Source: Xylophilus sp042867185 | GTDB taxonomy: Bacteria; Pseudomonadota; Gammaproteobacteria; Burkholderiales; Burkholderiaceae_C | Length of the DNA stretch: 64,000 nt | Assembly: GCA_042867185.1 (NCBI GenBank) | Contig: JBHZQV010000021.1 | Span: 1 to 64,000, forward strand | Direction: 5' to 3' | Shown: positions 1-8,281 of the stretch, piece after piece | Layout: each line of letters opens with the position of its first letter | Position numbering within the stretch: position 1 is the stretch's first letter | Program-made: the position numbers and the translations under genes | Notes under the pieces: model-generated | Told to the model about the DNA's origin: nothing | Databases searched by the model: none | What the model saw: the letters and a program-made list of their open reading frames with translations, nothing else

Positions 1-78
1 GGCTGTGCCCGCCATGGCATAGCTGCGTCTGGGGTAGGGGTTATCTCGCGTCGCTCTCGACTTGTGCAACAAAGCCCA
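1..78 (-). mobile_element. Possible end of an IS5/IS903-like insertion sequence (partial)
   Basis: On the minus strand, positions 77-60 read GGGCTTTGTTGCACAAGT. This resembles the GGCTTTGTTG... terminal inverted repeats of IS903-group elements of the IS5 family. From memory, IS903 begins GGCTTTGTTGAATAAATC. About 40 bp further in, on the same strand, an ATG at 20-18 opens a frame (MPWRAQ...) that leaves the window, so it could be a transposase start. No matching second end was seen before kdpD. The match rests on a short motif only, so this is a weak call. Confidence 0.3.
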
Positions 79-175
79 TGTGTATCTGAATATAATAGTG
101 GCAAGTTGTCGGGTTTGGGTGGTGTGCCCATGTCGATGCCTGTAAATCCATTAAATCTGGAAAATTCCAATAAAA

Positions 176-733
176 ATGTTGCGCCAACATATTAAGTTCA
201 GCTGGCAGATGACTGCTGGCCTTATATTATTAGCCATTGGCTTGGCATCATTTGTTTTTATTTCAAACGTAAATTTCAATTGTTTACTTGCGGCTTCCAA
301 AAGTCAGAAAATTCTTATTGGCGAATATATCAATGGAGAAAATATTGAAAAAATTGAAAGTTTGCTTTTAAAATCTTCTGTTCGCTATGCTTTAACTCGT
401 GAGCCTGATATTTCCCCGCTTGGAGATCGCCCTAGATTTTCAATTGCATCAATAAAAATAGATGACGCTAACATCCGGGAAAGCACTGGGTCCTTGAGAC
501 TCGATTTTCTTAATGAACATTTGTATAGGGTCGTTTTTTCGACGATTGATCTTGCGCAGGCTGATGTAATATATAAAGAAATTACAAACAAAAAAATTGA
601 TGGCAAAAAATGCCATAATATAAAAGGAATAGAATTCTGTATTTCTAGAATTTCTGGTCCGGCTGCCACGATCAGTGCTTCTGATATGTGTACGGTTGAT
701 AAAATAGATAGCTGGATTGGACGGTGGTCGTGA
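176..733 (+). CDS. Orphan hypothetical membrane-anchored protein, AT-rich
   Basis: This 185-residue protein has no family I recognise. One hydrophobic segment near the N-terminus (about residues 13-32, TAGLILLAIGLASFVFI) would anchor it in the inner membrane. The remaining ~150 residues would lie in the periplasm and include four cysteines. It is rich in Lys, Ile and Asn, and uses AAA, AAT and ATA codons freely, unlike every other gene here. That composition and the possible IS end upstream suggest horizontal acquisition. No convincing ribosome-binding site precedes the ATG. Small membrane-anchored orphans of this kind are sometimes immunity proteins for toxins, but nothing here proves that. 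The reading frame is real by its length in AT-rich DNA; its function is unknown. Confidence 0.6.
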   Translation: MLRQHIKFSWQMTAGLILLAIGLASFVFISNVNFNCLLAASKSQKILIGEYINGENIEKIESLLLKSSVRYALTREPDISPLGDRPRFSIASIKIDDANIRESTGSLRLDFLNEHLYRVVFSTIDLAQADVIYKEITNKKIDGKKCHNIKGIEFCISRISGPAATISASDMCTVDKIDSWIGRWS

Positions 734-1316
734 CGTCAGTCCCGTGATTGAATAAATAAAAATGGTGGCTTGAGCGCAATGGAGACAGGTCAGCGCTCCC
801 TCGCCGGTCGGCAAGGCTGGTATCCCACCATGGGGTGTACTAGGGGAAAAAATGAAGACGTCGAGACGTTTGCGACAAATTCCAAGAATTTAAGAAGAAT
901 CACTCGGGCGCAAATATTGAGTATTCGAGATATTAATTAGGATGAAATTTCTATATAGGTTTTCATGTGCAAGTGCTATCAACTGTCGAGTTTTTTTCGA
1001 ACGACACAGAGGATAAGCCGCAACCGGATTATTTTAGCGCGCATGGACAATAAAAAATCACGCTGCTGTTGTGAGCCCCAATGGGCCTCTTAGGCCAGGG
1101 TGACGCAAACACAGTTATTCCTGAATTGCCGGCAATGTCCCGTACACCGTCCGTAGATTGGCCAGTGCGCGCAGCATCATCGTCAACACATCGTGCTTCG
1201 GCCCAGCACCGCCCTGCATGCGGTTGGGTCAGCACGAACCATCTACCCGCTTCAAAAGCCTCCGCGCGGTGGTAGCCTGCGGCGCACCGCAGCCCCCCGG
1301 CCCCCCGACACCCTCG
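734..1316. other. Intergenic region upstream of kdpD, AT-rich then mixed
   Basis: The first 350 bases remain AT-rich like the preceding gene and hold no frame I can support. GC content returns to the genome norm near 1080. Between 1081 and 1275 both strands have short open frames, including a minus-strand tail at 1219-1116 listed separately. No kdpC-like sequence lies here, although kdpFABC normally precedes kdpD. I see no clear promoter or Shine-Dalgarno site before the chosen kdpD start. Confidence 0.5.
1116..1219 (-). pseudogene. Possible C-terminal remnant of an unidentified gene
   Basis: Read on the minus strand, this stretch ends in a natural-looking protein tail (HDVLTMMLRALANLRTVYG followed by LPAIQE and a TAA stop). 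It has ordinary residue composition rather than the Arg/Ala/Pro pattern of shadow frames in this genome. In frame upstream there is a stop codon after about eight more residues, and continuation is only possible in another frame. It therefore looks like the truncated or frameshifted end of a gene. I do not recognise the family. It could be chance. Confidence 0.25.
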
Positions 1317-4214
1317 ATGCCCGTACGCCCCGATCCCGACGCGCTCATCGCCCAGATACGAGGCGACGAGGCGCAGGCGCGCCGCGGCCGGCTGCGGGTC
1401 TACCTGGGCGCCAACGCCGGCGTGGGCAAGACCTTCGCGATGCTGGGCGCGGCGCAGCAGGCCCTGCGCGCGGGGCAGGACGTGCTGGTCGGCCTGGTCG
1501 AGACCCACCGCCGCGCCGAGACCGAGGCGGTGCTGGCCGGCCTGCCGGTGCTGCCGCGCCGCATGCGGGAGTGGCGCGGCCGCGCGCTGGCCGAGTTCGA
1601 CCTGGATGCGGCGCTGGCACGCCGCCCGGCCGTGCTGCTGCTCGACGAGCTGGCCCATGCCAACCTGCCCGGCGCCCGCCACGCCAAGCGCTGGCAGGAC
1701 GTGCAGGAGCTGGTGGCCGCCGGCATCGAGGTCTGGACGGCGCTCAACGTGCAGCACCTGGAGAGCCTCAACGGCACGGTGGGCGCGATCACCGGCGTGC
1801 GGGTCCACGAGACGGTGCCCGACACGGTGCTCGATGCCGCCGACGAGGTGGTGCTGATCGACGTCACCCCCGACGAGCTGCTGGCCCGCCTGGCCGCCGG
1901 CAAGGTCTACCTGCCCCAGCAGGCCGAGCGCGCGGCCCACAACTTCTTCCGCAAGGGCAACCTGATCGCGCTGCGCGAGCTGGCATTGCGCCGCACCGCG
2001 GAGCATGTGGAGGACGACGTGCGCAGCTACCGGGTCGAGTCGGGCACCAGCCCGGGCGCGGCGGCGGCGGGCCCGGGCACGGCGCAGGACGCGTGGAACA
2101 CCTCGGGCGCGATCCTGGCCTGCGTCGGCCACCGCGAGGGCGCCGAGCAGACGGTGCGCACCGCCGCGCGCCTGGCCGGCCAGCTCAACGTGCAGTGGCA
2201 TGCGGCCTATGTCGAGACGCCGCGCCTGGCCCGGCTGCCGGCCGCCGCGCGCGACCGGGTGCTGGCGGTGCTGCAGCTGGCCCAGGGCCTGGGTGCCGAA
2301 ACCGCGGTGCTGGCCGCCACCGACGCCGCCGAGGCGCTGGTGGGCCTGGCCCGCCAGCGCAACTGCGCGATGCTGGTGCTGGGCCGTCCGGGCACCCGCG
2401 GCAGCCGCTGGACGGCGCAGCTCTGGCGCTGGCTGCCGCCGGCCTTCGCCGACGGCAGCCTGGGGCGGGTCGGCGGCATGCGCCAGCGCATCGCCGAGCA
2501 GGCCCCCGCGCTGGATTTGCTGGAGGCCGCGCCCGCCACCAGCAGCCGCAGCCTGCGCATACCGCGGCTCGGTGCCGGTTCGGAACCGCCGGGCGATGCG
2601 GTTGCGGACGACGCGCGCTCCGCCGCCGCCGCGCACGATGCGTTTCCCGCCGCCTGGCAAGGCTACGTCTGGGCCATGGCCGGTGGCGCGGCGGTGACGC
2701 TGGGCGCGCTGCCGCTGTCGGGCGCGCTGGAGGTCGCCAACATCGTCATGCTGTACCTGCTGGGCGTGCTGGGCATCGCGATGCGCTTCGGCCGCGGGCC
2801 GGCGGCGTTCGCGGCGCTGCTCAACGTGGTGCTGTTCGATTTCTTCTTCGTCAACCCGCGCTTCTCGTTCTCGGTCGGCGACATGCAGTACGTGCTGACC
2901 TTCGGCGTGATGCTGGCGGTGGGCCTGACCGCCGGCCAGCTCACTGCCGGCCTGCGCTTCCAGGCCCGGGTCGCCGCCGCGCGCGAGGCGCGGGCCCATG
3001 CGCTCTTCGCCCTCACCCGCGATCTCTCGGGCGCGCTGCAGACCGAGCAGGTGGCCGCCCTCGGCGTGGCCGCGCTGCGCCAGACCCTGGGCGGCGACGC
3101 CTGCGTGCTGCTGCCCGACGCCGACGACCGGCTGGTGCTGCCGCCCGATGCGCCCGCCGGGCTGGACGCAAGCGTGGCCGACTGGACCCTGCGCAACGGC
3201 CAGAGCGCGGGCCTGGCCACCGCCACCCTGGCCGCGCACGCCTGGCACTACGCGCCGCTGCAGGCGCCGATGCGGGTACGCGGCGTGCTGGCGGTGCGGC
3301 CGGCGCATGCACGCTGGCTGCTGATCCCCGAGCAGGCGCAGCAGCTGCAAACGCTCGCCCGCCAGATCGCGATCGCGCTGGAGCGGGTGCACTACGTCGA
3401 GGTGGCGCAGCAGGCGGTGGTCGAGATGGAGTCCGAGCGGCTGCGCAACGCGCTGCTGGCGGCCCTGTCGCACGACGTGCGCACCCCGCTCACCGCGCTG
3501 ATCGGCCTGGCCGAGACGCTGCGCGCCTCGCCGCCGTCGCTGGCGCCGGCACAGGCCGAGATGGCCGACGCGGTCGCCCTGCAGGCGCGGGCGCTGCACG
3601 CGCTGGTGCACAACCTGCTCGACATGGCGCGTCTGCAGAGCGGCGGGGTGCACCTGCGCAGCGAATGGCAGTCGGTGGAGGAGGTGGCCGGCACCGCGAT
3701 CCGCGCCGCCGCCGCGGCGCTGGCCGGCCAGCCGGTGCAGACGCGGTTCCCGCCCGACCTGCCGCTGGCCGAGTTCGACGCGGTGCTGGTCGAGCGGGTG
3801 CTGGTCAACCTGCTGGAGAACGCCGCCCGCTACGGCGCGCCGCCGATCGTGCTGTCGGCCGAGGCCACCGCCGACACGCTGCGCCTGTCGGTGCGTGACC
3901 ACGGCCCCGGCCTGCCCGCCGCGGTGCGCGGCCGCGAGGCGACGCTGTTCGACAAGTTCACCCGCGGCGCGCCCGAATCGGCCACGCCGGGCATCGGCCT
4001 GGGCCTGGCGATCGCCCGCGCCATCGTCGAGGCGCACCGGGGCCGGATCGCCGCGGCCGACGCGCCCGGCGGCGGCGCAGAATTCACCGTGACGCTGCCG
4101 CGCCGGCCGCCGCCGACGGTGGCCGAACCGGCCGAGGCGCCCGATGCCGGCGACGCTGCCGGTGCCGCCGGTGCATGGGCACCGGCGCCCGCCGCGCCGA
4201 ACGCGATCCCCTGA
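1317..4214 (+). CDS. kdpD: Osmosensitive K+ channel sensor histidine kinase KdpD
   Basis: KdpD is the inner-membrane sensor kinase that phosphorylates KdpE when potassium is limiting. The start is placed at ATG 1317 (MPVRPDPD), giving 965 residues; the frame stays open further upstream but that part is not KdpD-like. A KdpD N-terminal domain with Walker A (GANAGVGKT, about residues 29-37) comes first, then a universal-stress-protein-like domain (about 255-375). Four closely spaced membrane segments follow (about 450-550), then a GAF-like region, a HisKA domain with the phospho-acceptor His in SHDVRTPL (about residue 718), and an HATPase domain with GLGLAIARAIV. kdpE follows after 22 bp. The kdpFABC pump genes that this pair normally controls are not upstream. 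Confidence 0.95.
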   Translation: MPVRPDPDALIAQIRGDEAQARRGRLRVYLGANAGVGKTFAMLGAAQQALRAGQDVLVGLVETHRRAETEAVLAGLPVLPRRMREWRGRALAEFDLDAALARRPAVLLLDELAHANLPGARHAKRWQDVQELVAAGIEVWTALNVQHLESLNGTVGAITGVRVHETVPDTVLDAADEVVLIDVTPDELLARLAAGKVYLPQQAERAAHNFFRKGNLIALRELALRRTAEHVEDDVRSYRVESGTSPGAAAAGPGTAQDAWNTSGAILACVGHREGAEQTVRTAARLAGQLNVQWHAAYVETPRLARLPAAARDRVLAVLQLAQGLGAETAVLAATDAAEALVGLARQRNCAMLVLGRPGTRGSRWTAQLWRWLPPAFADGSLGRVGGMRQRIAEQAPALDLLEAAPATSSRSLRIPRLGAGSEPPGDAVADDARSAAAAHDAFPAAWQGYVWAMAGGAAVTLGALPLSGALEVANIVMLYLLGVLGIAMRFGRGPAAFAALLNVVLFDFFFVNPRFSFSVGDMQYVLTFGVMLAVGLTAGQLTAGLRFQARVAAAREARAHALFALTRDLSGALQTEQVAALGVAALRQTLGGDACVLLPDADDRLVLPPDAPAGLDASVADWTLRNGQSAGLATATLAAHAWHYAPLQAPMRVRGVLAVRPAHARWLLIPEQAQQLQTLARQIAIALERVHYVEVAQQAVVEMESERLRNALLAALSHDVRTPLTALIGLAETLRASPPSLAPAQAEMADAVALQARALHALVHNLLDMARLQSGGVHLRSEWQSVEEVAGTAIRAAAAALAGQPVQTRFPPDLPLAEFDAVLVERVLVNLLENAARYGAPPIVLSAEATADTLRLSVRDHGPGLPAAVRGREATLFDKFTRGAPESATPGIGLGLAIARAIVEAHRGRIAAADAPGGGAEFTVTLPRRPPPTVAEPAEAPDAGDAAGAAGAWAPAPAAPNAIP

Positions 4215-4236
4215 CACCGCCACCACCGCCACCGCC

Positions 4237-4932
4237 ATGCCCGCACCCACCGCCGTCGTCATCGAGGACGAACCGCAGATCCGCCGCTTCGTCCGCGCCG
4301 CGCTGGAGGGCGAGGGCTGGCAGGTGTTCGAGGCCGACACCGCCCGCCGGGGCCTGGCCGACGCCGGCACCCGCAAGCCCGACCTGCTGGTGCTCGACCT
4401 GGGCCTGCCCGACGGCGACGGGCTCGACCTGATCCGCGACGTGCGCGGCTGGTCGGCGGTCCCGATCATCGTGCTCTCGGCCCGGGTGGACGAGGCCGAC
4501 AAGATCGCCGCGCTGGACGCCGGCGCCGACGACTACCTCACCAAACCCTTCGGCACCGGCGAGCTGCTGGCCCGGGTGCGCGCCAACCTGCGCCGGCCCC
4601 GCGCCACCGGCGGCGGGGCGGAGGAAAGCCAGCTGTTCCGCTTCGGGCCGGTCGAGGTCGACCGCCAGGCCCGCATCGTGCGCCGTGCCGGTGCCGAGGT
4701 GCACCTGACGCCGATCGAGTACCGGCTGCTGCTGCAGCTGGTGGCCCAGCCGGGGAGGGTGCTGACCCACCGGCAGCTGCTGCGCGAGGTGTGGGGCCCG
4801 TCGCATGCCGACCAGAGCCACTACCTGCGCATCTACATGGGCCATCTCCGGTCGAAGCTGGAAGAGGACCCGGCGCAGCCCCGGCACCTGCTGACCGAGA
4901 CCGGCGTGGGGTACCGGCTGGTGGTCGATTGA
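4237..4932 (+). CDS. kdpE: KdpE response regulator (OmpR/PhoB type)
   Basis: KdpE is the DNA-binding partner of KdpD and in other bacteria activates kdpFABC. It is 231 residues from ATG 4237 (MPAPTAVVIEDEP), close to the 225 residues of E. coli KdpE. The receiver domain occupies about residues 1-120, with acidic pocket EDE, phospho-acceptor Asp in LVLDLGLPDG (about 54) and Lys in YLTKPF (about 104). A winged-helix output domain follows (about 135-230) and ends in the typical TETGVGYRLV. The longer upstream frame overlaps kdpD and does not look like receiver sequence, so it was not used. Transcribed with kdpD. No kdp pump genes are adjacent, so the target is elsewhere or different. Confidence 0.95.
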   Translation: MPAPTAVVIEDEPQIRRFVRAALEGEGWQVFEADTARRGLADAGTRKPDLLVLDLGLPDGDGLDLIRDVRGWSAVPIIVLSARVDEADKIAALDAGADDYLTKPFGTGELLARVRANLRRPRATGGGAEESQLFRFGPVEVDRQARIVRRAGAEVHLTPIEYRLLLQLVAQPGRVLTHRQLLREVWGPSHADQSHYLRIYMGHLRSKLEEDPAQPRHLLTETGVGYRLVVD

Positions 4933-5010
4933 GGGGCACGCAGCGGACCGGCATCGCCACAGTTGTCACCGAAAGTGCCCCGATGGCCCGCCCTACCCGG
5001 ATTTAGGAGA

Positions 5011-5063
5011 AAATGCCCGCCAGCCGTTGTTTCGTAACGGCATGACGCTATATAAATAATAGC
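5011..5063 (+). repeat. Two-hairpin AT-core palindromic repeat, copy 1
   Basis: A first stem ATGCC (5013-5017) pairs with GGCAT (5039-5043). After a 3-nt spacer comes GCTAT (5047-5051), a 7-nt loop ATAAATA, and ATAGC (5059-5063). Copies near 10.5 kb and 51.8 kb have the same order of elements, and the second hairpin is identical to that at 51817-51833. An apparent 10-codon frame at 5013-5045 lies inside the repeat and is not called. It lies in the 185-bp gap between kdpE and rluF. Confidence 0.75.
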
Positions 5064-5117
5064 GCACGAGCGCGACGGCATGCCGGCCCGCGCGGTGCGC
5101 CGACCGACTTCTCCGCC

Positions 5118-5945
5118 ATGCCGCTTCCGCCGCCCGACCGCCCCCGTTTCACCCGCGCCGCGCCGCCCGCCGCGGCGGCTTCGTCGCCCGACGGACCGGA
5201 GCGGCTCAACAAGCGCATGGCCGCCCTCGGCCTGTGCTCGCGGCGCGAGGCCGATCTCTGGATCGACCAGGGCTGGGTGAAGGTCAACGGACAGGTGGCC
5301 GAGATGGGCGTGAAGGTCACGGCCGCCGACAGGGTCGAGGTCGACCGCCAGGCGTCGCAGCACCAGGAGCGCCAGGTCACCATCCTGCTGCACAAGCCGA
5401 TGGGCTTCGTCAGCGGCCAGGCCGAGGACGGTCACGAGCCGGCCGTGGTGCTGGTCAACCCGCGCACCCACTGGCGCGAAGACCCGAGCAAGAACCGGTT
5501 TTCGCCGCCGCAGCTGCGCGGCCTGGCGCCGGCGGGCCGGCTCGACATCGACTCGGTCGGTCTGCTGGTGCTGACGCAGGACGGCCGGGTCGCGCGCCGG
5601 CTGATCGGCGAGGATTCGGGCGTCGAGAAGGAGTACCTGGTGCGCGTGGCCTACGGCCCGGTGGCCGAGAACTCGCAGGCCGCGTTCCCGCGCGAGAAGC
5701 TGGCGCTGCTGCGCCACGGCCTCAGCCTGGACGGCCAGGCGCTCAAGCCCGCGCAGGTCGACTGGCAGAACACCGAGCAACTGCGCTTCGTGCTCACCGA
5801 AGGCAAGAAGCGCCAGATCCGCCGCATGTGCGAGCAGGTGGGGCTGAAGGTGGTGGGCCTCAAGCGCATCCGCATCGGCCACGTGGTGCTGGGCCATCTG
5901 CCGGTAGGCCAATGGCGCTACCTGGGCGCCGGGGAGCGGTTCTAA
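5118..5945 (+). CDS. rluF: 23S rRNA pseudouridine synthase, RluF/RsuA-RluB family
   Basis: This enzyme isomerises a uridine of 23S rRNA to pseudouridine. It has 275 residues. An S4 RNA-binding domain (about 29-75, RLNKRMAALGLCSRREAD...GWVKVNGQ) is followed by the RsuA/RluB/E/F catalytic domain. The catalytic Asp lies in AGRLDIDSVGLL (about 139-150), and the later motif EGKKRQIRRMCEQVG (about 230-244) is also typical. The ending RIGHVVLGHLPVGQWRYL matches the RluF branch better than RluB, without the long Lys-rich tail of E. coli RluF. The first ~28 residues are low-complexity Pro/Ala, so the true start could be slightly different. Confidence 0.85.
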   Translation: MPLPPPDRPRFTRAAPPAAAASSPDGPERLNKRMAALGLCSRREADLWIDQGWVKVNGQVAEMGVKVTAADRVEVDRQASQHQERQVTILLHKPMGFVSGQAEDGHEPAVVLVNPRTHWREDPSKNRFSPPQLRGLAPAGRLDIDSVGLLVLTQDGRVARRLIGEDSGVEKEYLVRVAYGPVAENSQAAFPREKLALLRHGLSLDGQALKPAQVDWQNTEQLRFVLTEGKKRQIRRMCEQVGLKVVGLKRIRIGHVVLGHLPVGQWRYLGAGERF

Positions 5946-6012
5946 GCCGCCATCGTCGGCCCGCACGCGGCCGGAGGTCGATTGCCGAGGCACTTCGTGA
6001 CGTGGGTATTCC

Positions 6013-7272
6013 ATGCTGAAAATCTTTTTCGGGATTCTGTTTCTGATGCCCGGCATGCTCTGGGCACAGGCCATCGGTCGACCCGATGGATTTGCCTCGG
6101 GCACGACCGGCGGCGGCGCCGGAGAGGTGGTCAGGCCCGCATCGCTGGCCGACTTGGAAAACGCCTTGTGCAAAAGCTTTCAAGGCACCCGTTGTACCGA
6201 CGATCGGGCGCGCGTGGTGGTGCTGGACCATCTGTTCGATTTCACCGGCTCGATCCGCATCGACGGCGCGGCCACCACCACGGAGACAGGGTGCATCGCT
6301 ACTACGTGCAAGGACAATTCGCCTTACCGCAGCCAGCTGGCGCTGGATGTCGCCGATTTTTGCCGGGGCCGCACCGCCACCCCGGTGGCGTATGACAACG
6401 CCGGGCGCCGCCCGTTGCAGATCGGCTCGAACAAGTCGATCATCGGTTGGGGGCCCAACGCCGGCATCAAGGGCAGAGGGCTGCGCGTCGGCGACGGGAG
6501 CCGCAACGTCATCATCCAGAACCTCCGGATCACCGACATCAATCCGAACGTCGTGTGGGGCGGCGACGCCCTGACCCTGACCGACGCCGACGGGGTCTGG
6601 GTAGACCACAATCTCTTCGCCCGGATCGGGCGCCAGATGGTGGTGACAGGCTACGGCAGTGCCCGGCACATCACCCTGTCCAACAACGAGTTCGACGGAC
6701 GCACCACGGATTCGGCAACCTGCGACAACCACCACTACTGGGTATTGTTGTTCCTGGGCGCGAACGACACGATCACCCTGGCCCGCAACTACATTCACGA
6801 CACGTCGGGCCGCGGGCCGCATGTCGGCGGCCTGCACAATTCCACCGTGGCTGCGCACCTGGTCAACAACTATTTCGAGAACGTCAGCCGCGAAGGCGCG
6901 GCCATGCCTTTGACGGGCACGGCCACTGTTTTGATGGAGGGCAACTACTTCGACCATGTGTCGTTGCCCGTCTACCGTTATCCCTCTGCTCCGGGGCCCG
7001 GCTATGCGTATGCGCCGTTTGTCGGGCATTCCGATCCGCGCGCCGGGCTGTGCCGCCGAACCATCGGACGGGATTGCGTACCCAACGATCAGACGGCGAG
7101 CGGAGCGGCCTACCAGCCCCTGGACGAGCAGGCGCTCGTCGCTTTCGGTGCGCTGCGCGCACAGTTGGTGCAACCCCAGGCCGTGGCCGACACCATCCTG
7201 TCCGTGCGCAAGGGTGCCGGCGTCGGCGTGGTCGCTTCTCCCGGCGCTGCCCGCCATTCGGCGATGGATTGA
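6013..7272 (+). CDS. Secreted pectate lyase, polysaccharide lyase family 1
   Basis: This protein is predicted to cleave pectate by beta-elimination in plant cell walls. It has 419 residues with a Sec signal peptide (MLKIFFGILFLMPGMLWAQA, cut near residue 20). The parallel beta-helix follows, with PL1 landmarks: SIIGWGPNAGIKGRGLRV (about 140-157), NVIIQNLRITDI (about 164-175), DALTLTDADGVWVDHNLFARI with the conserved vWxDH (about 183-203), and the repeated N..F strand turns. SREGAAMP (about 293-300) occupies the place of the conserved RxPxxR region but is divergent. No PIP box was found upstream, so control by HrpX is not supported. Single gene, with no pectin genes nearby. Confidence 0.88.
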   Translation: MLKIFFGILFLMPGMLWAQAIGRPDGFASGTTGGGAGEVVRPASLADLENALCKSFQGTRCTDDRARVVVLDHLFDFTGSIRIDGAATTTETGCIATTCKDNSPYRSQLALDVADFCRGRTATPVAYDNAGRRPLQIGSNKSIIGWGPNAGIKGRGLRVGDGSRNVIIQNLRITDINPNVVWGGDALTLTDADGVWVDHNLFARIGRQMVVTGYGSARHITLSNNEFDGRTTDSATCDNHHYWVLLFLGANDTITLARNYIHDTSGRGPHVGGLHNSTVAAHLVNNYFENVSREGAAMPLTGTATVLMEGNYFDHVSLPVYRYPSAPGPGYAYAPFVGHSDPRAGLCRRTIGRDCVPNDQTASGAAYQPLDEQALVAFGALRAQLVQPQAVADTILSVRKGAGVGVVASPGAARHSAMD

Positions 7273-7357
7273 GCCCGCTCGCGGTCGCAATGGGGCGTCG
7301 GGTGCGGCCCCGCACGCCGCCGATCCTGGACCGCCGCCGTCGCCGCGGCTTACGCCG

Positions 7358-8113
7358 TCAGCGGGCCGGCGGCTCCATGCCCTTGGCGCGCAGCACCTCG
7401 GCGGCCTCGGGCCCGGCCAGCGCCGCCAGGAAAGCCTGGGCGGCCTCGGGGTGCGCCGGCCGCGCCGCCACCGCGCCGATATAGGTGGTGGTGTTCTGCA
7501 CCTCGGCCGGCAGCGGCCCCGCCAGCGTGACGCCGGCCACCGGCAGGATTTCGCTGATCTGGTGCACCGCCAGGTCGGCCTCGCCGGTCACCAGGCGTTC
7601 TGCGACCAGGCCACCCGGCACCAGCACCGCTTTGCCGCGCATCTGCTCGGCCAGCCCCAGGCGGCGGAACAGCCCGTTCAAGTAGATGCCGCTGGAGCCG
7701 CCCGAGGCCGGGTCGATGTAGGCCACCTTGCGCGCGGCCAGCAAGGCCTGGCGCAGCTGCGGCACGGTGGAGACGTCGGGCACCGGCGCGCCGGCCTTCA
7801 CCGCCACGCCGATCCCGACCTGCGCCAGCCGTTGCAACCCGGGCGCCACCGTGCCCTTGGCGACCAGCGGCTGCAGGCCGGCGGGCGTGAGGATCAGCAC
7901 GTCGAACGCCTCGCCGCCCTCGACCCGCTTGGCCAGGGCACCGGCGGTGTCGTTCAGCACCTCGACCTTGTGGCCGGTGCGGGCCTCGAAGCCGGGCACC
8001 AGGGCCACGACGACCTGCTTGAAGGCGCCGGCGGTCAGGACCTTGACGGTGTCGGCATGTGCGGAGCCGGCGATCAGGGCGGCGGCCAGGGTGAGGGCGG
8101 GAGCGATGCGCAT
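7358..8113 (-). CDS. ModA-like periplasmic substrate-binding protein, orphan
   Basis: This extracellular solute-binding protein resembles molybdate-binding ModA (SBP type 11 fold). It has 251 residues from ATG 8113, where a clear signal peptide begins (MRIAPALTLAAALIAGSAHA); the frame extends 19 codons upstream, but that would bury the signal peptide. Features include LTAGAFKQVVVALVPGFEARTG, PASGGSSGIYLNGLF (about 140-154) and a C-terminal LAGPEAAEVLRAKGM. The usual modB permease and modC ATPase genes are absent on both sides, so the ligand is uncertain. Such orphans occur in Burkholderiales, where the protein may serve a remote transporter or a sensory role. Divergent from htpG. Confidence 0.8.
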   Translation of the reverse strand: MRIAPALTLAAALIAGSAHADTVKVLTAGAFKQVVVALVPGFEARTGHKVEVLNDTAGALAKRVEGGEAFDVLILTPAGLQPLVAKGTVAPGLQRLAQVGIGVAVKAGAPVPDVSTVPQLRQALLAARKVAYIDPASGGSSGIYLNGLFRRLGLAEQMRGKAVLVPGGLVAERLVTGEADLAVHQISEILPVAGVTLAGPLPAEVQNTTTYIGAVAARPAHPEAAQAFLAALAGPEAAEVLRAKGMEPPAR

Positions 8114-8178
8114 CGGCGGGCTTTCGGTGGGCCACGGGGTGGCGGGACCGGCAAAGTGTAGCCACGGCACACCGCCCT

Positions 8179-8207
8179 CTTGAAGCGGTCAAAATGCGGC
8201 TCCATGT
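8179..8207 (+). promoter_or_regulatory. Heat-shock (sigma-32) promoter of htpG
   Basis: CTTGAA (8179-8184), a 15-bp spacer and CTCCATGT (8200-8207) match the sigma-32 consensus CTTGAA / CCCCATNT except at one position of the -10 box. It lies 75 bp before the htpG start, which is the expected place for a heat-shock chaperone gene. Confidence 0.75.
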
Positions 8208-8281
8208 GGCGAGGTCGCGGGCCGTGCGCCCGTGCCGCCGAGATCCGTTTTTCTTTTCGTCCTCCTGTTCCACTTCCTGCC

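Noticed and set aside
1029..4502. Minus-strand open frame of over 1100 codons across kdpD
   Set aside because: Antisense shadow of kdpD with skewed composition. Only its last part, before kdpD, was considered, and is listed as a weak remnant in another frame.
5013..5045. 10-codon mini-frame preceded by AGGAGA, possible leader peptide before rluF
   Set aside because: It lies inside the two-hairpin repeat, whose first stem is formed by its ends. The spacing of AGGAG to ATG is too short.
5946..6012. PIP box upstream of the pectate lyase gene
   Set aside because: Only one TTCGT is present; no second TTCGB half lies 15 or 16 bp away.
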